A stretch of DNA of 34,800 bases from Lewinellaceae bacterium (GTDB taxonomy: Bacteria > Bacteroidota > Bacteroidia > Chitinophagales > Saprospiraceae). Where the stretch lies: contig JAHEAU010000009.1 in the NCBI GenBank assembly GCA_024642625.1, positions 1 through 34,800 of the forward strand, read 5' to 3'. The translations under genes were made by a program, and so were the position numbers. How positions within the stretch are numbered: the first letter of the stretch is position 1; the number at the start of each line of letters is the position of its first letter. Positions 25,975-34,800 of this stretch are shown one piece after another. A model generated the notes under the pieces. That model did no database searches. It saw only the letters and a list, made by a program, of their open reading frames with translations, and was not told where the DNA came from.

Positions 25975-28900
25975 CTATTTAATCAAATTAACCTCCCCAC
26001 GATAAATCAACTGCTGACCATCAATAAAGGTCGTTTCGATGACATAAATATAAACACCTGGATCCATTGGTCTGCCGTGATAACTACCATCCCAACCCAA
26101 CACTGTGCCATCAGAAGATGGAGGCTGATTCAATAATTCATACAGTTGATTGCCCCATCGATCATAGATGCGGATCGCATCAATCTGTTGAACACCCTGG
26201 CCAGTATACACCGTAAACAGGTCATTAAATCCATCAAAGTTGGGACTGAAGGCATTCGGGACATATACCCTCCGAATGGTTCTCACATTAATGATGATAT
26301 CGTCATCTGCGCTACACCCGTTGATATCTTCAATTCGCAAGGTGTAGGTAGTCGTCTTTCCGGGTTTCGCACTGGTCTTACTGCAAATGTCACAATCCAG
26401 ACCGGCAGTCGGACTCCACAAATAACTGATAATCGTGAATGACCCTAGGTTGTTAATTGGACCAATTGTCACACTATCTCCTAATTCCAGATCCAGATCC
26501 CCGCCCAAATCCAATGTCAAAGGAGGCGGCTGATCGACGGAGATTAACGTGTCCCAGGTGCAGCCCTGATTATCAAATACAACTACTTGAATGGCTTGAT
26601 CGGCAAAGACAGGTATCTGTGCATTGAGCTGATTTGGTGAACCATTATCTACAGCATATGTATAAACAGGCCCATTTCCTCCCGACGCAGAACTCACCGT
26701 AAGGAAGGTCGGATCTCCAAAACATGGAGGCTCTACCAATTCGGGAATGACGCCGAATATAGGTGGGGGTGACTGAATCGAATATGAAATTGTATCCGTA
26801 CAACCTCTGGGGTCAGTAGCCGTTAGAGAATAGGTTCCGGCGGCCAAACCAGTAGCCGTTGAGGAAGTAGATACATTCCCACTCCACGCATAATTGATGG
26901 TCCCGGGATTTCCTCCTGATGGAGTGATGGCTATTACGCCATCAGCAATTCCATCACAGCGTTCATCTTTCGTTTTTGTGAGATCAACGGCTACGCTGAA
27001 AACGGCAGGTTCGTCAATTTCGATCAATATACTTTCGCCAACACATCCTTTTTGGTCAACGACAGTCACCGTATAGAAACCCGTACTCAGGCCCGTAATA
27101 CTTGAAACCATGGATGTATCACCTGGCAACCAGATATAGGTATATCCGGGAGTGCCACCATTCACGGATGCACTGATCGCACCATCCGTCAATCCAAAGC
27201 AACTAATATCCGTTGGTGTAGTATTCACCAAAATCGGATCCGGAGACGGAATTAAGACGAATGTGTCAATCGCACACAATCCATCTGATATCGTCACATG
27301 CTGCAGTCCTGAACACAACTGTATCGCGGTACTCGAGGTCGCTCCCAAGGTCAATTCAGTCGATGACCAACTGAAGTTGAAACTGCCACCGGTGCTATTG
27401 GAATACATCGCTGATGCCATCGCACCACCATCGCAGATGCCTTGCTGACAACTAACAGAATCGATCATTGAAAAATTGGCCACAATGCTAGGCGGTGTGG
27501 CTAAAGTCAGATCGAGGATAATAGGCCCGCATCCTTCCGCATCCGTTACAGTGACCGTGTAATTGCCAGCCGGAATCGGTGAATTCACTGAATTTGGAGA
27601 CGGCAGACCAATATTGGACCAGGTAAATGAATAAGGTATTGTTCCGCCGATCACCTGGATGCCGATTGAGCCATTCACAGATGTTGGGCAATCTGGCAAG
27701 TTGAACAATGTATCCGATATCGTCAAAGGGAATGGGGCATCCACATAGGTGACACCAACATCACTGCAACCATTATCGTCGATCACCGTTACGAAATAAT
27801 TACCAGTACCTAATCCGGTAATGGTCGCCCCTGTAAATGTTGTCGCGTTGGGACCCGTCCAGGAATACATCAGATTTGGGGCGCCTGGCGCTGCCGTAAC
27901 TAGAGCCGCAATTTCACCATTCATCTTTGTGGCACACCCCGCATTGGTCACTACTAATGCATCAATGACCGGCGAGGCGGGTGATGTGACTTCCACAGTA
28001 AGGCTCTTTGTACAATTGTTATCATCTGAAACAGTGACAGTATAGAATCCTGCATTCAGGTTACTGATGGTTGCACCTGAACCATCTGGTCCCCAATCAT
28101 AGGTGTAGTCTGACCCAGGTAATAATGTGCCACCGCTGCCCAGGATAGAAATACTGCCATCATTACCACCATTTGTGCAGGTTTCAGTAGTGATAGCCAG
28201 CGTTGTGATGGTAATGGAATCTGTTTTCAATGTCGTCATAGCTGTTGTTGTACAGCCATTGAAATCGGTGATTGTTACCTGGTAACCAGCACTGACTAGA
28301 TTGTTGACTTGATCCACTCCAGGACCTTGCGGGCCGTTGGACCAAATGAAGGAAAATGGTGAAGTGCCACCTGTAACATCTGCGGCGATGGATCCATCAT
28401 TGTCTCCATAGCATGTTGGATGAGTCGCATCCAGGCTGGCAGCCAATGGAGATGGCGCCGGAACGAGTACGGATTTGATTTCTTGAGCTGCCGGGTTGTT
28501 GCTGTCTGTGACCGTCACGGAATATACCCCTGCAATCAGATTGGGAAATGTAATTGTCGATGGATTGAACAACAGATTGCCACTGCCTTGGTAGGCGGGA
28601 TTTGTAGCGTGTTTCCATGAATAGGTAAACGGTTCTAAGCCACCGAGCACAGTCATTTTTAATGACCCGTCTGCATTACCAGCACAGCTAACGCTGTCAG
28701 GGACAAGGGTAAGCGTAATCGGCCCTCCAGGTACGATCTTGGCACAACCCGGATTGAAATTGACGCCCAGATTGATTCCGTCACCATTGTAACATTCCAA
28801 TTGTTGCCCAACTGAACCCGGAGCCAATGTGATAGTACTGGTTTCGCCAACAGGGCCAATAGCTTCAAAACAGATGGTCCCAAACAATCCACCATCAGGT

Positions 28901-30021
28901 ATGCTTTCACCTGGAAAGCCGAAGTAACCCATGAAGAAAATAGAGTCACCCTGAGGCCCAGAAAAGACTGGATCAAAATTGAGTAATGGGACATTGCTTA
29001 TCGATACAAATTTCAATAAGGATGCATCGTAATGGAAGAAAAACTGAAAGGCTTCTATGTCTTGAAAGTTTTCAACATAAATATCCAGACAGACAATGCC
29101 GCCCTCAACGACATCCTTGCAATCTATGGTCAGTACAATACCCGGAACTTTGATTTCAAACGTGCGGCCGCAACCAGTTGCATCTGTAATTTCAACGATA
29201 TACACCCCGGAGGCTGGGACATCAAAGGTCACTGTACCGTTGTGCGAAACACCACCGCTTGTAATTGTGGCAGTCTGGCCTGGATTATTTTTGCGGTAAA
29301 TCGAAACCGAGTAGTTGCTTCCATCAAATTCGGGAAGACCACCCGACAGAAGAAATGAACCTCCAGCAGGTGAAACCCCGGCACCAGTGATCTGTAGGTT
29401 GCTGTACGTCAGCTCATTGAGATAGACGACTGAAAACGCATCATTGATATTGACATCGACACATGGACCAGCACCACTGCCAGGTGAAACTTCTTCATAT
29501 CCGTTCGTCGCAAAATCATCAACGGTAATTGGCGCAAACCAGATCTGGACAGGAGCTCCACCGTTGAAAAAAGATTGCAAACCTCCGTCATTTACAAAGG
29601 TCACATCGCCATTTGGATTAGGCCCGGTTGTAATCCAGATTCCCTTCGGGGAAGGCGGCGTATTCAAGATGCAGGGATCAGTCAACACAGAGGCCAGGTC
29701 CATTCCGCCAACGTTCGGTGCACAACCATAAAAGGCATATCCAATACCGGGAGTTGTGGCTGGCTTGGGGTCGCCACTCAGGTCAAAATCCCCATTGTGA
29801 TCGATGATTAACGCATCTCCAAAACAAAGGATCATTGGATCATTGCTTTGGCTTCCATTCGACAAAGACTGGCTTGTTGTTCCTGCATTGTTGCAGGTGC
29901 CACGAACGAAAGTAGGGCCTGAAAGCTGGCCGTAGACCTGGATTGGTTCCGGTCGTTGCCCAACCAGAGTTGTCGAAAAAAGTAAGCTCAATACGAGCCA
30001 GGTAGATATGCGTGGGATCAT
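25975..30021 (-). CDS. Large secreted SprB-repeat protein with cohesin-like domain and gliding motility-associated (T9SS type B) C-terminal domain
   Basis: N-terminal signal peptide; cohesin-like stretch VLTIDCKDVVEGGIVCLDIYVENFQDIEAFQFFFHYDASLLKFVSI; about nine units of the C(Y/F)G...DG.I...V.GG..P(Y/F).(Y/F).W type; C-terminal VPNAFSPNFDGFNDLFTVY...IRIYDRWGNQLYE...GWDGSYHGRPMDPGVYIYVIE. Confidence 0.93.
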   Translation of the reverse strand: MIPRISTWLVLSLLFSTTLVGQRPEPIQVYGQLSGPTFVRGTCNNAGTTSQSLSNGSQSNDPMILCFGDALIIDHNGDFDLSGDPKPATTPGIGYAFYGCAPNVGGMDLASVLTDPCILNTPPSPKGIWITTGPNPNGDVTFVNDGGLQSFFNGGAPVQIWFAPITVDDFATNGYEEVSPGSGAGPCVDVNINDAFSVVYLNELTYSNLQITGAGVSPAGGSFLLSGGLPEFDGSNYSVSIYRKNNPGQTATITSGGVSHNGTVTFDVPASGVYIVEITDATGCGRTFEIKVPGIVLTIDCKDVVEGGIVCLDIYVENFQDIEAFQFFFHYDASLLKFVSISNVPLLNFDPVFSGPQGDSIFFMGYFGFPGESIPDGGLFGTICFEAIGPVGETSTITLAPGSVGQQLECYNGDGINLGVNFNPGCAKIVPGGPITLTLVPDSVSCAGNADGSLKMTVLGGLEPFTYSWKHATNPAYQGSGNLLFNPSTITFPNLIAGVYSVTVTDSNNPAAQEIKSVLVPAPSPLAASLDATHPTCYGDNDGSIAADVTGGTSPFSFIWSNGPQGPGVDQVNNLVSAGYQVTITDFNGCTTTAMTTLKTDSITITTLAITTETCTNGGNDGSISILGSGGTLLPGSDYTYDWGPDGSGATISNLNAGFYTVTVSDDNNCTKSLTVEVTSPASPVIDALVVTNAGCATKMNGEIAALVTAAPGAPNLMYSWTGPNATTFTGATITGLGTGNYFVTVIDDNGCSDVGVTYVDAPFPLTISDTLFNLPDCPTSVNGSIGIQVIGGTIPYSFTWSNIGLPSPNSVNSPIPAGNYTVTVTDAEGCGPIILDLTLATPPSIVANFSMIDSVSCQQGICDGGAMASAMYSNSTGGSFNFSWSSTELTLGATSSTAIQLCSGLQHVTISDGLCAIDTFVLIPSPDPILVNTTPTDISCFGLTDGAISASVNGGTPGYTYIWLPGDTSMVSSITGLSTGFYTVTVVDQKGCVGESILIEIDEPAVFSVAVDLTKTKDERCDGIADGVIAITPSGGNPGTINYAWSGNVSTSSTATGLAAGTYSLTATDPRGCTDTISYSIQSPPPIFGVIPELVEPPCFGDPTFLTVSSASGGNGPVYTYAVDNGSPNQLNAQIPVFADQAIQVVVFDNQGCTWDTLISVDQPPPLTLDLGGDLDLELGDSVTIGPINNLGSFTIISYLWSPTAGLDCDICSKTSAKPGKTTTYTLRIEDINGCSADDDIIINVRTIRRVYVPNAFSPNFDGFNDLFTVYTGQGVQQIDAIRIYDRWGNQLYELLNQPPSSDGTVLGWDGSYHGRPMDPGVYIYVIETTFIDGQQLIYRGEVNLIK

Positions 30022-30179
30022 TGGAGGGATGTCTAAAACAAATACTGCAAAAACCGGGCAAAAGTACCTTCTCGACCGACTTCGTTTGAAAAAAACTTCA
30101 GACCATCAACGGAGAACAAGTTCCTTTATTTCGGATTCGACTGCGAAGTTCCAGATATCCCAGTCTTGAATCAAGTTTT

Positions 30180-31445
30180 TCATATGATTTCTTTCCCATC
30201 TATGAGTACTTTTTCAATCCAATCGCTGCCAAAGGCATAGGGTAAATAAGCAAGAGATGGAATTGGCGTCGTTAAAATCAGGTTTGCTCGTTTGCCAGGG
30301 GCTACACTGCCTAGCTCGTTTTCTATTTCCAGTGCGCATGCGCCATTGATCGTAGCGGCATGGATGGCCTCTTCCGGTAACATCTTCAATTGGGTACATG
30401 CCAAAGCAACGACTAAGGGCATATTACCCGATGGGCTTGTCCCCGGATTATAGTCGGATGCTAGTGCGACACCCAAACCACGATCAATCATTTTCCTTGC
30501 TGGTGGATAATGGTCTTGGAGGAAGAATGGGGCCGATGGCAATAAGACAGGCATGACACTGCTCGCTAGGAGATCAACAATATCCTCATCCGTTACAATT
30601 TCAAGGTGGTCGACTGATAATGCATGGCATTCAATGGCTCTCTGAATTCCACCAAAGCTGTAAAATTGGTTGGTATGGACCTTCCCTCGAAGTCCATAAG
30701 TTGCCCCTGCTTCCAGGAGTTGGGCCATTTCATCAGGTTGGAAAAATGCCTTTTCGCAAAAGGTGTCAATATAATCGGCCAAATCTTCATCAGCAACTCG
30801 AGGCAAGATCTCATCGATGATCAACCGAATATATCCGGCCCGGTCATCTTTAAATTCCCTGGGCAAAGCATGTGCCGCCAATAACGTGGACTTAATGGGA
30901 ATCTTACTCTCTTCTTTCAACCGGCGAATAACACGCAACATTTTAAGTTCACTATCTAGTGTCAGGCCATAACCCGACTTGATTTCAATTGCACCTGTAC
31001 CCTTGTGGACAACTTCTGCCAGCCTTTTTCGGGCGTCCGACAGCAGGTTTTCTTCGCTTGTTTCCCGAAGTCGATCCGCTGAATTCAAGATGCCGCCTCC
31101 TCGCTGTGCGATTTCCTGATATGTCAATCCCTCAAGCCGATACCGAAACTCCTCTTCTCGGGTTCTGGCAAACACAAGATGTGTATGACTATCGACCCAG
31201 CTCGGCAAAATATCACCCCCCTTTGCATCCAGAATCTCTATCGATAGGGTAGGGCACGTATCCATCTTGCCGATCTGCTGGATTTGCCCATGATCACAGA
31301 GTATCCAGGCATGCTCTAGGCTCTGGATGGTTTTCATGGCCGCACCCGCCTGCCATCTAAGGGTTGCATCCGGGTCGTACTGCCAGATCGTACCAATGTT
31401 TTTGATCAGTAAAGCAGCCGGTGATAAGGTTGTAGAAGTATTCAT
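30180..31445 (-). CDS. hutI: Imidazolonepropionase
   Basis: PSWVDSHTHLVFARTREEEFRYRLEGLTYQEIAQRGGGILNS, AIEIKSGYGL, VALASDYNPGTSPSGNMPLVVALACTQLKMLPEEAIHAATINGA. Confidence 0.95.
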   Translation of the reverse strand: MNTSTTLSPAALLIKNIGTIWQYDPDATLRWQAGAAMKTIQSLEHAWILCDHGQIQQIGKMDTCPTLSIEILDAKGGDILPSWVDSHTHLVFARTREEEFRYRLEGLTYQEIAQRGGGILNSADRLRETSEENLLSDARKRLAEVVHKGTGAIEIKSGYGLTLDSELKMLRVIRRLKEESKIPIKSTLLAAHALPREFKDDRAGYIRLIIDEILPRVADEDLADYIDTFCEKAFFQPDEMAQLLEAGATYGLRGKVHTNQFYSFGGIQRAIECHALSVDHLEIVTDEDIVDLLASSVMPVLLPSAPFFLQDHYPPARKMIDRGLGVALASDYNPGTSPSGNMPLVVALACTQLKMLPEEAIHAATINGACALEIENELGSVAPGKRANLILTTPIPSLAYLPYAFGSDWIEKVLIDGKEII

Positions 31446-31459
31446 GGCTCAAAAATAGC

Positions 31460-31485
31460 AAAGCCGGTCCGGGAGGACCGGCTTT
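31460..31485 (-). terminator. Hairpin just upstream of hutI, downstream of the thioredoxin-SPOR gene
   Basis: 11-bp perfect stem aaagccggtcc-ggga-ggaccggcttt. Confidence 0.6.
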
Positions 31486-31523
31486 ACACTATCTCAAAAG
31501 CCAAAACTCAAATTGCAAATAGA

Positions 31524-32312
31524 TTAGGAGTGCTGCAAATCCCGGATATATCCTGGGATCCTGGCCTCCGCCAGACGTGCCCTCCAGGCTTCTGCCTCTG
31601 CACGCGTGGCGAAATGTCCGCTCAACAGTTTATACACAGTAACATCATCAATTTCAGACTCTTCAACATGGGCCTCTTGGTTGGAAATACTACTGATTTC
31701 AAGTACTTTTCCCAGCACGTTGGGGTACAACGTATATACGCCAACCTGAACAGAAAACCCTGTGGCAGGAGGGGCAGAAAGTGTCTCGAAATGTTTCTTT
31801 GTTTTAGGTTCGGTTGGTATGGATGTAAGATCCACCTCATCCGTCTGTTCAGAAATGCTGGTCTTTTTAGGCACGCTGGGTAATGGCGTTAACCCAATTG
31901 CATGAGCATGGAGAATGGATACCAGTTTTTCACGACCCAAGGATTCCTCAATTCGATCCAGGACAAGTCCATCCTTATTCAGAATAATCATTGTAGGTAA
32001 CACCTGGACTTGATGGTCGTAAAACAAGACGAATCCATCTGGCTGATCAATATCCGCTGCTACTGACACATAATTTGTTGCCAGTTCTGAAACAACAGAT
32101 TTATCCTGAAATGTAGTTGACTCCATCCAACGGCAAGGCGTGCACCAAGTGGCTTTAAAAACAATAAAGACATGTTTGCCTTCTGCTGAAGCACGTTGGA
32201 ACGCAGACTCCGCATTTGTCTCAAAATCAATCTTTGAAACTTCCGGTTCCTGACTGGCATAAGCAGTTAGAGCTGGAAGAAAAAGAAGCATGAGAAAAGA
32301 CAGGCGGTTCAT
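31524..32312 (-). CDS. Secreted thioredoxin-fold protein with C-terminal SPOR-like domain
   Basis: Signal peptide MNRLSFLMLLFLPALTAYA; VFIVFKATWCTPCRWMESTTF (CxxC) with LPTMIILNKDG; C-terminal FSVQVGVYTLYPNVLGK...YKLLSGHFATRAEAEAWRARLAEARIPGYIRDL (SPOR-like). Confidence 0.85.
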   Translation of the reverse strand: MNRLSFLMLLFLPALTAYASQEPEVSKIDFETNAESAFQRASAEGKHVFIVFKATWCTPCRWMESTTFQDKSVVSELATNYVSVAADIDQPDGFVLFYDHQVQVLPTMIILNKDGLVLDRIEESLGREKLVSILHAHAIGLTPLPSVPKKTSISEQTDEVDLTSIPTEPKTKKHFETLSAPPATGFSVQVGVYTLYPNVLGKVLEISSISNQEAHVEESEIDDVTVYKLLSGHFATRAEAEAWRARLAEARIPGYIRDLQHS

Positions 32313-32479
32313 ATTGAATAGCGTTTGTATCCGGGTTTACGGAGAAACCTTGATTTTGATTCAGGACCAGTCAAATTATTTTTGAATTCTCTGACCGCAT
32401 ACAGGCATAACCAGGAATGAAATCTTTAGGGTAGTTGGAATTCTGTACCTTCGATGCCCGTTTCATAATTGACTGACTT

Positions 32480-33466
32480 ATGACCACAAGAGCCGCAATC
32501 ACCGGAGTAGGAGGCTATGTACCAGATTATATCCTGACCAATACGGAATTGGAGACAATGGTGGAAACCACCGATGAGTGGATATTCTCTCGGACAGGGA
32601 TTCGCGAAAGACACATTCTTAAAGAAGAGGGGAAGGGGTCATCTGATATGGTCGTGCGGGCGATGGAGCGTTTGTTCGAACAGACCGGTATAAAGCCAGA
32701 AGAGATTGACATGCTGATCTGCGCTACGGTTACTGGTGACATGATCTTTCCTGACACCGCAAATACAATTTGTGACAAGATTGGCGCCGTAAATGCTTAT
32801 GGATTTGATATTAATGCAGCGTGTTCCGGGTTCTTGTATGCCATCCAGACAGGGGCAAAGTTCATTGAGTCGGGCACACATAAAAAGGTTGTTGTAGCTG
32901 GAGTAGATAAAATGTCATCTATTCTGGATTATTCTGATCGGACCACATGCGTGATTTTCGGGGATGGGGCAGGAGTTGTTCTCCTTGAGCCTGATAATGC
33001 CGGATTTGGTATCCACGATGCAGTTCTAAAGGCGGACGGTAACGGCCGTCACTTCTTACATATGAAAGCTGGTGGATCAGTAAAACCACCCACTCTTGAG
33101 ACGGTGCTGGCCCGTGAACATTATGTGTACCAAGAGGGAAAAACAGTATTTAAATATGCTGTCAAAGGGATGGTGGACGCTGTAACGCAGGTGCTAGAGC
33201 GGAACAATTTAACCACTGACGATGTCCGGTGGCTAGTTCCACACCAAGCCAACAAACGGATTATTTCTTCTGTGGGGGAGGCTCTCGGATTTTCAGAAGA
33301 TCGGGTCATGGTAAACATCGAGCGGTATGGAAATACCACAGCCGGGACATTGCCACTTTGTCTTTGGGATTATCGCGATCAACTGAAACCTGGAGATTGG
33401 GTTGTACTGACAGCGTTTGGTGGTGGGTTCACTTGGGGTGCTGTCCTCATCAAGTGGAAGGGTTAA
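32480..33466 (+). CDS. fabH: 3-oxoacyl-ACP synthase III (KAS III)
   Basis: AAITGVGGYVPDYILTNTELETMVETTDEWIFSRTGIRERHI; DINAACSGFLYAIQTG; VPHQANKRI; ERYGNTTAGTLPLCL. Confidence 0.95.
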   Translation: MTTRAAITGVGGYVPDYILTNTELETMVETTDEWIFSRTGIRERHILKEEGKGSSDMVVRAMERLFEQTGIKPEEIDMLICATVTGDMIFPDTANTICDKIGAVNAYGFDINAACSGFLYAIQTGAKFIESGTHKKVVVAGVDKMSSILDYSDRTTCVIFGDGAGVVLLEPDNAGFGIHDAVLKADGNGRHFLHMKAGGSVKPPTLETVLAREHYVYQEGKTVFKYAVKGMVDAVTQVLERNNLTTDDVRWLVPHQANKRIISSVGEALGFSEDRVMVNIERYGNTTAGTLPLCLWDYRDQLKPGDWVVLTAFGGGFTWGAVLIKWKG

Positions 33467-33663
33467 GCGCAAAGACCCTCACGTATACAGTCCGAATTTC
33501 GACATGTCGTTTGGGGCCATCGACCGGGCACTGTGATTCTTACAACTATTTCTTGTCGTTTCTAGTATTCTGATAGCTGAGTAAGTATTGTCTTCACATT
33601 CCTTCTGGAAATTTGGGAATATCTACTCAATGGATAGGAATTCAGGGAATAATCCCTTCCCTT

Positions 33664-34029
33664 TTAAGAATGTGTCGAATCGAATTTGACATTCAAATGA
33701 ATCCAGATTGATCTGGAAATCCGAAAGAACCAGACAAATAATATCCCTGTTACGCCCAAGAGAAGCGCAAACGAAGACACTATGTTCCATCCGATAACCC
33801 AATGGAAAAGGGCCACAAAAGCCAGGCAAAACCATCCTGTCAGGATATAAGAAAGAAACATGGCGCCAAAATAAAATCCGGGTTCCGGTGCCAGATTCTG
33901 GTTACAAACCGGGCAATGATCATTCATCGTAAAGGGCTCCTTGAAGGAAAAAGAACCTGTAGGAAACATATCACCTTGTCGGCAACGAGGGCATGTCATG
34001 GCAAGGGTGCTGTGTGCAGCTGTTTTCAT
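33664..34029 (-). CDS. DUF983-like membrane protein
   Basis: CPRCRQGDMFP...CPVCNQNLAPEPGFYFGAMFLSYILTGW (two CxxC pairs and TM segments). Confidence 0.85.
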   Translation of the reverse strand: MKTAAHSTLAMTCPRCRQGDMFPTGSFSFKEPFTMNDHCPVCNQNLAPEPGFYFGAMFLSYILTGWFCLAFVALFHWVIGWNIVSSFALLLGVTGILFVWFFRISRSIWIHLNVKFDSTHS

Positions 34030-34128
34030 AGCTCAAATATATGCCTTTACACCAGGTATCACTCGGTGATCCTGTTCACAAAGCGAATCAATTCTGGTCG
34101 GGTATGAAGAGTTCTGCTAAAGGCACCT

Positions 34129-34136
34129 TATCTTTG
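34129..34136 (+). promoter_or_regulatory. -7-like box TATCTTTG upstream of efp
   Basis: TATCTTTG 24 nt before the efp ATG; no clear TTG at the -33 spacing. Confidence 0.45.
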
Positions 34137-34159
34137 CACCCCCAACGCAAATAATTATT

Positions 34160-34723
34160 ATGGCAAGTACGTCAGATATTCGAAATGGCATGTGTATCGA
34201 ACTGAATGGTGACATTTGGGCGGTTGTTGAATTTCAGCATGTCAAACCAGGCAAAGGCAATGCTTTTGTTCGGACCAAAATAAAAAGTGTGACAACTGGA
34301 AAAGTGTTGGACCACACGATTCCGGCTGGACATAAGGTGATCGATGTTCGTGTAGAACGCCGCAAATACCAGTTCCTCTACCGAGACGAAATGGGCTGCC
34401 ATTTTATGGACAATGAATCCTTTGAACAAGTCGCGATTTCTGAAGATTTGATTGACAGTCCACAGTTCCTCAAGGAAGGAATGGATATTGATATCATGTT
34501 CCACGCTGAGACTGAGCGTCCCCTAACAGCAGAATTGCCTCAACACCTGGTGGTAGAAGTGACTTACACCGAGCCGGGTGTGAAAGGGGATACAGCAACG
34601 AATACCCTGAAACCGGCAACAGTTGAAACGGGTGCTGAGGTACGAGTACCACTTTTTATTGGCGTAGGCGAGTTGATAAAGGTAGATACCAAGACCGGTG
34701 CGTATCTTGAGCGGGCTAAATAA
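34160..34723 (+). CDS. efp: Elongation factor P
   Basis: [90 protein letters not shown]. Confidence 0.97.
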   Translation: MASTSDIRNGMCIELNGDIWAVVEFQHVKPGKGNAFVRTKIKSVTTGKVLDHTIPAGHKVIDVRVERRKYQFLYRDEMGCHFMDNESFEQVAISEDLIDSPQFLKEGMDIDIMFHAETERPLTAELPQHLVVEVTYTEPGVKGDTATNTLKPATVETGAEVRVPLFIGVGELIKVDTKTGAYLERAK

Positions 34724-34732
34724 ACGGGATAA

Positions 34733-34800
34733 ATGGATACGAAGGAAATTCATGAGCTCATCAAGCTCATCAACAAAACGAATCTGGCCGAATTCAAATT
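34733..34800 (+). CDS. accB: Start of acetyl-CoA carboxylase biotin carboxyl carrier protein (cut by window end)
   Basis: ATG at 34733 reads MDTKEIHELIKLINKTNLAEFK, AccB N-terminus-like, directly after efp. Confidence 0.7.
   Translation, partial: MDTKEIHELIKLINKTNLAEFK

Noticed and set aside
1-34800. CRISPR array, phage, toxin-antitoxin or defense island
   Set aside because: No regularly spaced direct repeats of CRISPR size and no cas, integrase, transposase, toxin or nuclease-type genes were recognised in the ORF translations.

Overview
This is a chromosomal segment from a member of the Bacteroidetes, probably a Saprospiria-like lineage. The evidence is the fused lpxC/fabZ gene, T9SS-type secreted repeat proteins, and TTG-N19-TATCTTTG promoter spacing at a tRNA gene. 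Most of the window is housekeeping: lpxC/fabZ-lpxA plus a coupled ABC ATPase, a MerR regulator, a DUF3667-like protein, an M23 peptidase, alaS, a Gfo/Idh/MocA-lipoprotein-sugar transferase cluster, a thiolase, recN, a DUF2911 protein, a nitroreductase, an SDR, an MlaE/MlaF-type pair, two tRNA-Leu genes, hutI, a thioredoxin-SPOR protein, fabH, a DUF983 protein, efp and the start of accB. Two very large secreted proteins stand out: a HYR/dockerin-like/T9SS type A protein at 9109-12795 and a SprB-repeat/cohesin-like/type B CTD protein at 25975-30021. I found no phage, transposase, CRISPR array, defense island or convincing new multi-gene system. The most unusual structure is the non-coding region around the tandem tRNA-Leu genes (24.4-25.9 kb). 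It holds repeated tRNA downstream modules, a decayed third copy and several palindromic elements. A related palindrome-rich intergenic region lies at 16.55-17.06 kb. All domain names come from reading the translated sequence by eye; no database search was run.
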